DNA from: Pohlia nutans
Lineage: Eukaryota > Streptophyta > Bryopsida > Bryales > Mniaceae
Direction of reading: 5' to 3'
NCBI GenBank assembly: GCA_022496805.1
Contig: CM040088.1
Span: 28,526,452-28,590,451 of the forward strand
Length of the DNA stretch: 64,000 bases
Part shown: in pieces, positions 1 to 10,400 of the stretch
Numbering within the stretch: the stretch's first letter is position 1
How the letters are laid out: every line of letters begins with the position of its first letter
Position numbers and translations under genes: made by a program
The notes under the pieces: model-generated
What the model was told of the DNA's origin: nothing
Seen by the model: the letters and a program-made list of their open reading frames with translations, nothing else
Databases searched by the model: none

Positions 1-246
1 CTCTACAAGGTTGCATGTTGGGATGTCTGTTAGTTCATCTGCGGTCAGATTCTGCAGAAATTGCATCACCCAATTTATCATATTGCACTAAACAATTTTA
101 ATTTCACGATTACCTAAACCTCTAATACTAATTACGTTGGGGTGATAGATGTATATATAATCACGTTCGAAGGAAAGAAAAAAAAAATTGAATTTCTGAT
201 TTTTTTACTATGATTTGCAAAAAATCAAAAAAAAAAAATTATAAGA
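1..246. other. AT-rich sequence, no gene seen
   Basis: Short poly-A and poly-T runs only. No reading frame, RNA gene or repeat is recognisable before the palindrome that begins at 247. Confidence 0.5.
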
Positions 247-276
247 AAAATAGCCGTCGGGGCCGACGGCTATTTT
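247..276. repeat. Perfect 14-bp-arm palindrome with GG spacer
   Basis: The arms AAAATAGCCGTCGG and CCGACGGCTATTTT are exact reverse complements around a GG spacer. The core GTCGGGGCCGAC recurs in nearly every unit of the 7.4-12.2 kb satellite, and related GGGCCGACGGCA motifs occur near 5776, 5890, 6442 and 6583. GCCGACGGC-type motifs are known near the ends of some plant CACTA elements. Whether this marks an element end or a protein-binding site is inference. Confidence 0.8.
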
Positions 277-565
277 CTAAGTGCTCTTTGTTCATCTAGA
301 TTCATATATAGTGGTAGGTGTCCAAGCAACCGTCGGGCTTGAGGGATCAATACTTGATCCCGTCAACATATAGGCAATTACAGGGGAAGGACCATCGACA
401 TCGAGGGACTACAACATATTCTAAACATCCACGTGAAGTGAAAGAGTGCATTTGATGATTTACCGTTTCCATAAAACCGCCTCATTGACGGTAGCGAAAA
501 TGCCAAAAGGCTAGCCAGTCTTCAAGCTCTCGAATCGCATCTTCTGAAGCAGCACTGGAAGAGTA

Positions 566-2182
566 TCACCATGCTCTCAACTCAAGGTACATCCTGTCAG
601 CTTCGTCCAATGTTCGGGCATCTTTATATTGTTTGCAAAGCTTGATGTGTTGATTCTGGAAGTGCTTGGCGATCAGCTTCTCAGTGTGCTTGTGCAAGCT
701 CGTTGCCCAGTGGAATAGACATGTCCTTTCACGGTCTACCATAGGCACGGCAGGATTGCCCGAGCCATAGACAACGCGAACTGCATTGAAGTTTGCTTGT
801 GCGCTGTCGCACATGAAACCTTTGAAGTTTGGATTTGGTACGCCATTGTTGTCCATCACTTTCTTCAGACAACACCAAAATATAAGCTGTCCCTCAGTGC
901 CTTCCGTTTGCATATCGCAGACAGCGATGGTCATCACCTTGTAGTAGGTGGAGTCATAAACATGGCAGGCAATGGTGGTCCATGACTTCACTCTCTTCAC
1001 ATGATCGAACATCACGAAGCAATTTTGGAGGTCACCTCCAGGTTGCATCCTTCTCACGAGGTCGACGCCACTCCCGGGGCCATGCACGAGCATTTTGAAG
1101 AGATATACCTTTTCTTGGCCTTGGCCCGGGAATACATTGTCGTGTATGAACTCGATTTTCGCATGTCGCTTCATCTTTAGAATTTGATCAATCTTGCCTT
1201 TGCCTTTGCCCTGAGCGCGGAAGGTGGCGATCATGTTCCGAACGTTAGGAGAACTGAGCATGCGAAACTTGTCCATCACCTTGTTCAATTCCTGTCCTCG
1301 CAGCATCTCTTTTGGGCCAGGCCCACTGTGGACAAGAAACGTCTCGAGGAACTCCTTGCTAGCTGCAAGAGCGATGGCCGAGTTCTTGGCGGTGGGAGTC
1401 TTCGCCACCTCCGATGCGATCAAGCCGGTGATGGTCTCCATAGATTCCCTGCACTGTCCTTCGGCGACGGGATGTCGGTGATAGTCTAAATGGATACATG
1501 CACGAGACCTGTCGTTGACGTTGAGCACGTAATACACCCGCGCCGTGCAAGAGTCACGACAAGATGGGGGTCTCTTGCAGATTTTACATACAATGGAAGA
1601 ATCTGGAGGAGGGCTTTGACGAACATCGAACGGGAAGTTAGTTGTACCTGTCCACTCTGTCTGATTCTTCTTATACGCTTTAGCAAGATACTCACAGTCT
1701 TCGTTGTCGCAACGCAAGTGGCCAACGCACGTCGACCTCCTGAACTTCAAACCGAAGGGGTTGTGGATGTTGGACGTCGTCGTGCGGCACCACATGTGGC
1801 CGTCATATTGCTTGTCCATTCCCTCCATGCTCCGGGCTCCGGAAGAGTGCACACGTCCACAAATCGGTGGCAACTCAAAGACCACATCCCCGTCAAACTG
1901 CGAGGGAAGGAACTGCACCTTGTGATATTCTATGCAGTCAAAGTCTATGTGAGCAAGTTCATTCCGAGAGCCAGGAACACTGGACAGCTTCCGCAGACAT
2001 TGTATAACACTAGGACAATCCTGTGAACTACTAGAATACAAAGGAGGGAGGGAGAATGAGGAGGAAGATGGACTATTAGCGAGGGTGCGGACAGTAGGTT
2101 GAGTCGCAACAAAAGGAGCTGGTTCATTCAAGTTGGGAAGGCAATGATGGGGTTTCCCCTTCAGATTCACTGGACAACTCAA
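566..2182 (-). pseudogene. MULE-like transposase, main ORF (decayed)
   Basis: A 538-codon frame with the layout of a plant Mutator-like transposase. A Cys/His-rich zinc-binding region (about residues 150-260) contains LRCDNEDCEYL, CKICKRPPSC and a terminal ACIHLDYHRHPV, as in GCM/WRKY/FLYWCH-type folds. A catalytic-core-like region follows: HVYDSTYYKVMTIAVCD (first acidic residue), GFMCDSAQANFNAVR (second) and a CLFHW motif like the CxxH of MULE transposases. The third acidic residue is not securely placed. The frame stops at TGA (566), but protein-like sequence continues in frame (DAIRELEDWLAFWHFRYR) to another TGA near 482, so the C-terminus is broken. The 5' side overlaps the 2124-2606 frame in a different register, so a frameshift or unrecognised intron separates them. 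Family placement is by motif reading only. Confidence 0.6.
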
Positions 2183-2606
2183 TGATGGGGTCTAAAGTCT
2201 CGCGCTTCACATTACGGAGATTGACCATAATATCTGCAACGGAACGAGTTGGATCTGCAAATTGGCTCCTATCACGACGTGCGTGACGCAACTCTACAGT
2301 GGAAGTATCTGAGGCAAGGGCAATAATTTCAGTAGATGCAGCCAGTTGCTGCGGGGTAAGACCATATGCTTTGTACTGACCAGGATGCAGGAGCCAGTAG
2401 TAACCCTCGTCCTCAGTACATCTAGACTGTAAAATGCCCTCTTTGACTAGTCCATATTTCTCAAGGACCTCTTCTTCGACCATGATGGAGCTCTCTGCTA
2501 GCCCGAACCGAATGTAGAGAAGGTTAGAGGTGACTTTGACGAAGCCAGTTTCACCTACTGGTAGAACTAGTGGGACCTCGTCACCTTTAACCGAAATGCT
2601 AGCCAT
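2124..2606 (-). CDS. Probable N-terminal part of the MULE-like transposon protein
   Basis: A 160-codon frame from an ATG at 2606, acidic near its end (SSESEGETPS). It is not recognised on its own. It lies just upstream of the transposase frame on the same strand and overlaps it by 59 bp in another register. The simplest reading is one original protein split by a one-base indel near 2120-2180. A separate accessory ORF of the same element, or an intron, are alternatives. No TATA box or polyadenylation signal was assigned. Confidence 0.45.
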   Translation of the reverse strand: MASISVKGDEVPLVLPVGETGFVKVTSNLLYIRFGLAESSIMVEEEVLEKYGLVKEGILQSRCTEDEGYYWLLHPGQYKAYGLTPQQLAASTEIIALASDTSTVELRHARRDRSQFADPTRSVADIMVNLRNVKRETLDPIIELSSESEGETPSLPSQLE

Positions 2607-3299
2607 AGGAAATATTGGGCGAGAGCGATACTAGTTGGTGAAGAAAGAAAAACAAATCGGTAAAGAAGACAATAGAAGATGGATTGTGATGCACAATGAA
2701 ATAAGGTTGAATATATAACATGGTGTCGTTTCCTGGGGAGTAACTATATTCAGTGTCATGGTCAAAATTAAAAAGTAGACAGTGAGATAGGTCTAAGATT
2801 GGAGCCGCCTTGCAACTGACATCAATTTCATTTTAAGTAGACGGCTAATGTAAACAATGTCAGAATGTTATACGGCGCAGGCTAATTAAAATAGAAATAG
2901 ATTGTATTGTCACATGCATCAGCTCGCAGTTCAAAGTTCATGTGTGGATGTAATGACAGTGGAAAGAATCTAATTCAGAGTTGCCTTGGTCACACAACAT
3001 AAAGTGATATAATATTCAAGTGAACAAGTTGTCGTTGAGTTTTATTTATACTATGAAGACACAGTCTTTTTGAAAGTGCAGCTTTTAGTAGGACTAATCT
3101 ATATGAACTATAGACGAAGCTTCTATGACGCGCAGTATCATAATGATAATTGAATAAAGAATATAGAACGTATGCTATTGTAAATTAATTGCTACTTAAA
3201 AAACTTCCTGCTAGGTACACGAATGTCTACTTTAATCAGAAAACTCTAACCTGCAGCTTCTAGTAACTTAGCTCCAAAATATTCTCAATGACCCGGGGA
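2607..3299. other. AT-rich spacer, nothing recognised
   Basis: Mostly AT-rich unique-looking DNA between two minus-strand broken ORFs. It may be the promoter or non-coding part of the same transposon. No terminal inverted repeats or genes were identified. Confidence 0.4.
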
Positions 3300-3773
3300 T
3301 TAGATGGGCAGGGTGTTTGGAACGGAACCCCAAAACGGAGGCTTGGGTTCATCGTCAAAGAATTCTTGGACGGCAGTTGCAATCTCTTCTGGCACAATTG
3401 GAACACCCTCGCTTTCGAGGTTGCAAGGATCGGGGAGTCCCAACAATTGGCAGACATAATGAGACCACATGAGCCTCCAGACAAGAGGAGGTCGAGGGAG
3501 GGAGTCCCAAATTCCACACGGGACTCGGTAGAATCAAAGTCGATCTTTGTCTAGCAAAATGATTGCGAGGTAGATGTCGATGTCTTGACAGTTTGGGAAT
3601 TCGCCCATCCACAATTCCAGTGCACCCTCCAAGCTGTTGATGGGATTCGACATCTGAACCAATCGTCCATTCCTGGACACAACGGGATAGTCTTCTTCGC
3701 TTTGTGTCCCCAGTCTCACATTGGTTTCCAAGTTGAGCACCTCTTCAGCGCAGCGAGGCCCCGAAGCATCCAT
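3300..3773 (-). pseudogene. Hypothetical protein, one frame split by an in-frame TGA
   Basis: Starting at the ATG at 3773, the frame runs 79 codons to TGA at 3534-3536. It then continues in the same register for about 77 protein-like, Trp/Pro-rich codons (VWRLMWSHYVCQLLGLPDP, IATAVQEFFDDEPKPPFWG) to TAA at 3300. The unbroken product would be about 157 residues. The TGA follows a Leu codon and would fit CGA to TGA decay. The family is not recognised. Its position beside the transposase on the same strand suggests an accessory gene of the same element or a captured fragment (inference). Confidence 0.4.
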
Positions 3774-4258
3774 CGCTAAGATATAGTCAAAGATGGAGTT
3801 AGATCAGAATGTGATATTTTAGTTCTCTAGCTCTTCGTATAAATTCTAGCATTGTAGTCAATTTTAGACGTCAACTTGCACAATAATTCACATGGGTTGT
3901 GCTGTTCACGACTGACTGATGAAAAGTATGTCTAGTAAAAAACTACTGGAATATAGTGTAGTTAGCGATATATATAGCAAGGACTTAGACATCGAAGTCA
4001 GATATTGGTAAATCATAATAGATATTGTCATGTTGGCAAGAAGGTCACTCTAAAGCAAGCATCCGTAATTGCAAGAGATGGACACGGCTTTTCCATGATT
4101 TGACAGAGTATGGTGTAGTGGGCACGAGTAATTATAAATAGCATCGTTGGTCGAGATACACAGAAATACTACTCATAAAGCTGTGGATTGTCAATGGGAA
4201 CATTATTTGGGTTTTTGTTCGGCTCTGCGTGTGCTCAACTTGCCAAGAAATTTAGATA

Positions 4259-4590
4259 ATGCATCCAAAGAAAGCTCTACTATGCTGGACTAACGACTGG
4301 GCAGATGCTGAATGGAAGTTCACGTCACTCGGAGATTGCGAGTGTGCAGAAGCGGAGAAGGAGACGAGGTCTACGGTTCTCGAGCAGAAAGGAATTAGAG
4401 CGTTCAAGGATGAGATCGACCAAGCATATCTCACGATTGATTGGAGTTGAGAATAGCGCTGGGCTGAGGATTGATTTCGAGGAGGAGGAAGTTACGAACT
4501 TGGCGAGTCTGCAAGAAGCTGTTGTTGCACAAGCAAGGGACCAGCCCTCTAGTGAAGAAGTGTACGAGGGCAGGGGTGCACGACCAACTG
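4259..4590 (+). pseudogene. Hypothetical coding fragment, possible exon
   Basis: Two overlapping frames (from 4259 and 4305) each carry a protein-like half: KALLCWTNDWADAEWKFTSL in the first, then IDFEEEEVTNLASLQEAVV in the second. This suggests one frame broken by a frameshift near 4440. The second frame meets a good splice donor (ACT followed by GTAAGAG) at 4590. No downstream exon was found and no family recognised, so this may be a relic exon or chance. Confidence 0.25.
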
Positions 4591-4655
4591 TAAGAGTAAT
4601 ATTTTTATTTATTAGTGTTGAATTCGTCATACTAAACATTAGAAATGTTATATAG

Positions 4656-5573
4656 AGTGGAAGATGTGTATTGTTGTTGGGAAGAAGTCAAAATCAGAGG
4701 GCGTTGAGAGAGTGACCCACAATGGGGGAGGGACCCACTGATCCCGATGGCTTTGGCATCAGCTGCAGCTTCGAAGAGATCATTATCTCTCACAGCTCCG
4801 CTGCTCCGCCTTCCGCTCGTGCACACTCCGCCACAGCCTGGATGCCGCCCCATGCTGCCATTGTTCTTCCATAGTTTGCATCGTCCAGATTCCATGTCGA
4901 ACGCTCTCCCATGTTATGACGATGCTCTCCAACGTGTTTGCTAAACAAGATCGCCACGTCTGGCGAATGCTAGTGAAAGAGCGTGTGAAACCCTAGGGTT
5001 GTGCTCATGACCCAGATCTGCCTTAGTGGCGTGATTGCGGCATTGGGGTTGTATACACCGTCGGCTTGACAGTCTTGTTGAACAAGACTGAATGATCATT
5101 GTATCGTATTTCCTAGTGACACTGTCGTAAGAGATTTAGGGTAGATCTGGGTGACATCGGAGTTTCTTCACAGCGGGCTGCAGAGTTGAGAAGGAAAGCA
5201 AGCGTGGCGAGCTCCGAGAGTGAGTAGAATACGGAGCTCGAGAATGGGAATTCGACCGCAGTTCAAGTTCTTGCTGCATAGATTTACACAAATATGTGGC
5301 AGCATTCCTAAAGTAGTTGGCATTAATTCATAAAATGCGTCGACTTGTGCAGATATCCATGACGGGAAGAAGAGGGAAGCTGGCCGCCAAAATGCCACAT
5401 CCACCTCATGACAGTGCCGAGTCAGAGGTGAATCCTCATTCCATTTTCAGGGCGTTCAGTTGTAGAAATGTTGCTCATGATTTCTAGTAAGCCTTGTCAC
5501 CACAATTTGCATGACCTGAATTCAAGTTCTATAGGTACGCATCGCGAGAAGCGAAGTTCCAGTAGCGAGAGTG
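4656..5573. other. Unassigned sequence
   Basis: Short ORFs occur on both strands (4747-4944 +, 5168-5404 -), but none has a recognisable product or splice context. No repeat structure was noticed. Confidence 0.35.
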
Positions 5574-5643
5574 CATCCAGCGGGGGTGCAACCTGATCCA
5601 ACGAGGGTGCAACCTGATTCAGCGAGGGTGCAACCCGATCCAC
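5574..5643 (+). repeat. Short tandem repeat, about 24 bp x 3
   Basis: Three adjacent copies of a unit like AGCGAGGGTGCAACCTGATC, with one- or two-base differences between copies. It marks the entrance to the GC-rich, GTGACGAGCG-bearing region. Confidence 0.75.
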
Positions 5644-5739
5644 GTGATCTGCAGCCGTCAACAAACGTAAGTCCAGCTTTGCATGTAATGTATTTGGATC
5701 GAGTGCTAGGGTGCAGTTGGAGCTAGTTCAAGAATGGAA

Positions 5740-7423
5740 ATTCTTGGGTGCAGTTGGAGCTAGTTTAAGTCTCGGGGCCGACGGCATAATTCAGGAGTCC
5801 GGGACTTGGTCTTGACGGATACGGGGTTCTCGTATTTGGTTTGATGTAGACTTGGTTTATGTTTTATAGAACCGGGGTTGTGGTCTCGAGGCCGACGGCA
5901 AGATTCATGAGTCTGGGGTTGGCCAGGTCGGTGTTACGTGTCGAGCGGCGACGCGTGACGAGGGCGTACGCGTGACGAGCGTGGCGGTCGTGTCCACCCC
6001 GGATCCATTTGCACAGTGGGCTTGATTTAGCATTTGATCACTGTTGGGATTTTGTTCGTTCTCAATGCGTGTTCTGTACGTGTTTGTGCTTGGGGTATTA
6101 TGGACTTCTATGTTGCGAATCTGTGGGTTTAAGGAGCACGACGAGCCATGTCGATATGACCTCATCGTTGCACCCACCGAGTCTTGGATCATGTGTTGTG
6201 GAGCCTGGCTTGTGGTCTTGGACCCCAGGTGTTGGTCATGAATGTGTTACGTGACGACCCCGAACGCGTGACGAGCGCTAAGGCGTGACGAACATGGGCT
6301 CCATTTGCACACTGACGTCCATGTCTGTGACAAGCGGTTTTGCATTTGACCTGGTGTGATTGAATGGTATGGGTGACGCCGAGGTTTTGTCCTTGTGTCC
6401 ATCCATTGTTGGAACATGTCTTGAGCAGCTTGGGGTGTGGTCTCGGGGCCGACGGCATTATCCAAGAGTCCGGGTCTTGCTCTTGAAGTCTTTGGTTGAG
6501 AGGCAATGACGGATACGGGGTTTAGCTATTTAGTCGAGTGTTGATTTGGTTTAAGTTTTGTAGAACCTGAGTTGTGGTCTCAGGGCCGACGGCAAGATTC
6601 CCCGGGGAGTGCACTTAAAGTTAAGATTAGGAATACACGTGAGTGCGTATTAATAGCATACCCCCTACAATACTTGGCCTTTAAATAGTTTTTAAATTAA
6701 GATTTTTTAGGTGCTAAATCATTACGTATATATCTATCATTTGGTATAAATTTCAGGACCAAAAGTTTTTTAAATCTTATTAAAAAAAAGATAGAAGTTT
6801 GAACTAAAATTTGTTGTTTTTTGCTTCAAAAATCAATTCAAAATATTTACAAGTGATTATTTTTTGAAATTTATACAACAAGAACTTTAGATTGTGTTTA
6901 ACAACTTCGTATTTTTTTTATAAATTTTAAATGAGTTTTTAGTACATACATAGGGGGTCAAAAGTACGCACTCACGTGATTCCTAGTCTTAACTTTAAGT
7001 GCACTCCCCGAGCAAGATTCATGACTCTGAGGTTGGATAGGATCGTGTTATGCGACGAGCGCGTGCGAGTGCCGCGCGTGGCGGTCGTGTCCACCCAAGG
7101 CTCGATTTAACATGTGTACACTGTTGGGATTTTCTTCGTTCTCCATTCTCGTTCTATGCGTGTTCGTGCTTGTGGAAGTGGGGAACTCTTTGTTGCGAAT
7201 CTGTGGGTCTGAGGAGCATGACGAGCCATGTTGATATGACATCATCACTGCACCCATCGAGAGTTATAGAGCCTGGATTGTGGTCTCTGAGGGCTTGGGT
7301 GTTGGTCATGAATGTGCAACGTGACGACGTAAATTTGTGTTACGTGACGAGCGCCAACGTGTGACGAGCGCGTTCGCGTGACGAGCGCATACGCCTGACG
7401 AGCGTGGTGGTTTAGGGTACACC
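5740..7423 (+). repeat. GTGACGAGCG-rich repeat module, left side
   Basis: Short motifs recur densely: GTGACGAGCG and variants (about 5940-5985, 6245-6295, 7050-7080, 7340-7400), GTGGCGGTCGTGTCCACC (about 5980, 7078) and GGTGTTGGTCATGAATGTG (6228, 7290). The phrase TGTGGTCTC..GGCCGACGGCA recurs at about 5883, 6440 and 6575. The same phrases return at 12450-12980 beyond the satellite, so both flanks derive from one module. Dense short motifs of this kind resemble transposase-binding subterminal regions (inference). No protein is encoded convincingly. A MITE is inserted at 6601-7011. Confidence 0.65.
6601..7011. mobile_element. MITE, 411 bp, long TIRs, 9-bp target duplication
   Basis: The left end (C)CCGGGGAGTGCACTTAAA and the reverse complement of the right end TCGGGGAGTGCACTTAAA match over about 50 bp with few mismatches, including ACGTGAGTGCGTA. 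The 9-bp GCAAGATTC precedes (6592-6600) and follows (7012-7020) the element. The same phrase, GGCAAGATTCATGA, exists uninterrupted near 5896, which shows the empty site. An 8-9 bp duplication points to a Mutator- or hAT-type mobiliser. The interior is AT-rich and non-coding. Confidence 0.88.
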
Positions 7424-10400
7424 CTGGTGGCGTGGTGAGACGTGAAAATGGGAGGGCCAGTGGTGGCGTCGGGGCCAACGGGACAGTTGAGGGTTTAGAA
7501 ACCATAGAGCGACTCGGCCACGCCACGCGAACGCGTCTAGCGCGCGTGGCCATCACGCTCCTGGCGCGCGCGGGAGTCACGAGGCCGCGTCCCGGGTGGC
7601 GTGGCAAGACGTGAAAATGGGAGGGCCAGTGGTGGCGTCGGGGCCGACGGGACAGTTGACGGTTTAGAAACCATAGTGCGACTCGACCACACCACGAGAA
7701 CGCGTGTGGCGCGCGCGCGAGTCAGGAGGCCGCTGTCGCGATGCAAATGCGCATATAGTGTAAAAACTTATAGTATTGTTATTTTGATGAGTTTTAAGAT
7801 ATCTCATTTAAAGAAGAAATGAATAGGGAATATTTGAGAAAGATTATGAATTGATTCATAATCTCTACAAGGTTTTAATTGCCTTGTGTTTTGACTAATA
7901 AGAGTCAAACTTTACATTTATCTTCTTAGAATGAGTTTTGATATTTAATTTGAGTTTTGATAGTTGTTGAAAAGAAAGGTGAAGATTGTTTTACCTTTCT
8001 TTTAGTTTTTTGTGAGTTTATCATTAAAATAAGCGAATGGATAGAGGTATGGGAGACTTTTGGGTCACCCAATTAGTTTTAGGGTGCCCATGTGGCTAGG
8101 TATGGGCTGATGTGTTCCCCCTTGTGGCTTGATAAGGGGGGCCTTCTTCTCCCGAACCTCATTCTTCTTGTGTTCATGTTTTAGTTTTTTAGTTTTGTGC
8201 CGTGTGTTTGAGGACAAGTGACTTACTGTGTATAGCTCGGATTTCAATGAAATTTTGAGAGCACGTTCCTCTTCTTGTTGTGATTCCAATGGTGTGTGGC
8301 GCTTGTCATTTGGAGTTAGTATGAGAAAGTTATGCCTTGAGAAGTGAAAGAGGGTTTAGTGCCGTCGAAATTCAAAGGCAGTCGCTTTAAACTCTTGTAG
8401 AAATTTGTATAATGATCGATTAGTTTTGAAATTTTGTGCGCACATGTGTTATGTTGATAGCTTTCTAAAAAGCTATTAAACTCTTGTTTTGGAGTTAGGA
8501 CGTGAAAGTTATGCTTGTAGAAGTTTGAGGGTGTGAAACTGCCGCTCAATATAGAAGTTCCATTTTTGACGAAGTATAGAAAACGGACAGTATGATATTT
8601 TAAGCTAAGATTTACAGGCAACGTAGATGGTGATGTTAGCTTTCTAAAAAATTATGGCATCATGTATTTGGAGCTTTTATGAAGATGATATGCGTCCCGA
8701 AGTGGAGAGATGTACAGCTGCCGTGAATATTTGGAGTCTCAACTTCAGCACGCTATAAATATTGAATGGTAAATCATTTTCTCTTGAAATTTTTACAGAT
8801 TGTGTAGCTTTGTGTTAGCTTTCCAGAAAGTTATAGCACACTTGATTTGGAGCAAGTATGTGTCTGTGGCATTCATTTGAATGCTGACAGTGTTTTTAAA
8901 GGTTTAAGCCTTTACACGGTTTGCTATTTTGCAAAATAAAACATAGATTTGGGTTTTTAATGGTATAAACAATAAATTACACTATCATATTTCCCCATAC
9001 CTTGAATTCAAACTAGTTGCAGCTAGAAACCCCGCGTTTTCCCAGAGCAAAACCCTCTCTACCCGACACCGCGTCCCGGGTGGCGTGGCGTGACGTGAAA
9101 ATAGAAGGGCCAGTGGTGGCGTCGGGGCCGACGGGATAGTTGAGGGTTTAGAAAGCATAGTGCGACTCGGCCACGCCACGAGAACGCGTGTGGCGCGCGT
9201 GTGGCCGTCACGCACGTGGCCCGCGCGCGAGTGAGGAGGCCGCGTCCCGGGTGCCGTGGCGTGACGTGAAAATGAGATGGCCAGTGGTGGCGTCGGGGCC
9301 GACGGGACAGTTGAGGGTTTAGAAACCATAGTGCGACTAGGCCACCCCACGAGAACGCGTGTGGCGCGCGCGCGAGTCAGGAGGCCGCATCCCGGGTGGC
9401 GTGGCGTGACGTGAAAATGGGAGGGCCAGTTGTGGCGTCGGGGCCGACGGGACAGTTGACGGTTTAGAAACCATAGTGCGACTCGGCCACGCCACGAGAA
9501 CGCGTGTGGCGCGCACGCGAGTCAGGAGGCCGCGTCCCGGGTGGCGTGGCGTGACGTGAAAATGAGAGGGCCAGTGGTGGCGTCGGGGCCGACAGGACAG
9601 TTGAGGGTTTAGAAACCATAGTGCGACTCGGCCACGCCACGAGAACGCGTGTGGCGCGTGTGTGGCCGTCACGCACGTGGCCCGCGCGCGAGTGAGGAGG
9701 CCGCGTCCCGGGTGCCGTGGCGTGACGTGAAAATGAGATGGCCAGTGGTGGCGTCGGGGCCGACGGGACAGTTGAGGGTTTAGAAACCATAGTGCGACTA
9801 GGCCACCCCACGAGAACGCGTGTGGCGCGCGCGCGAGTCAGGAGGCCGCATCCCGGGTGGCGTGGCGTGACGTGAAAATGGGAGGGCCAGTTGTGGCGTC
9901 GGGGCCGACGGGACAGTTGACGGTTTAGAAACCATAGTGCGACTCGGCCACGCCACGAGAACGCGTGTGGCGCGCACGCGAGTCAGGAGGCCGCGTCCCG
10001 GGTGGCGTGGCGTGACGTGAAAATGAGAGGGCCAGTGGTGGCGTCGGGGCCGGCAGGACAGTTGAGGGTTTAGAAACCATAGTGCGACTCGGCCACGCCA
10101 CGAGAACACGTGTGGCGCGTGTGTGGCCGTCACGCACGTGGCGCGCGCGCGAGTCAGGAGGCCGCGTCCCGGGTGCCGTGGCTTGACGTGAGAATGAGAT
10201 GGCCAGTGGTGGCGTCGGGTTCGACGGGACAGTTGAGGGTTTAGAAACCATAGTGCGACTCGGCCACGCCACGAGCATGCGTGTGGCGCGCGCGCGCGCG
10301 TCACGAGGCCGCGTCCCGCGTGGCGTGGCAAGACGTGAAAATGGGAGGGCCAGTGGTGGCGTCGGGGCCGACGGGACAGTTGAGCGTTTAGAAACCATAG

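Noticed and set aside
1184..2026. Plus-strand ORFs opposite the MULE-like transposase
   Set aside because: They are shadows of the minus-strand frame, with no recognisable motifs.
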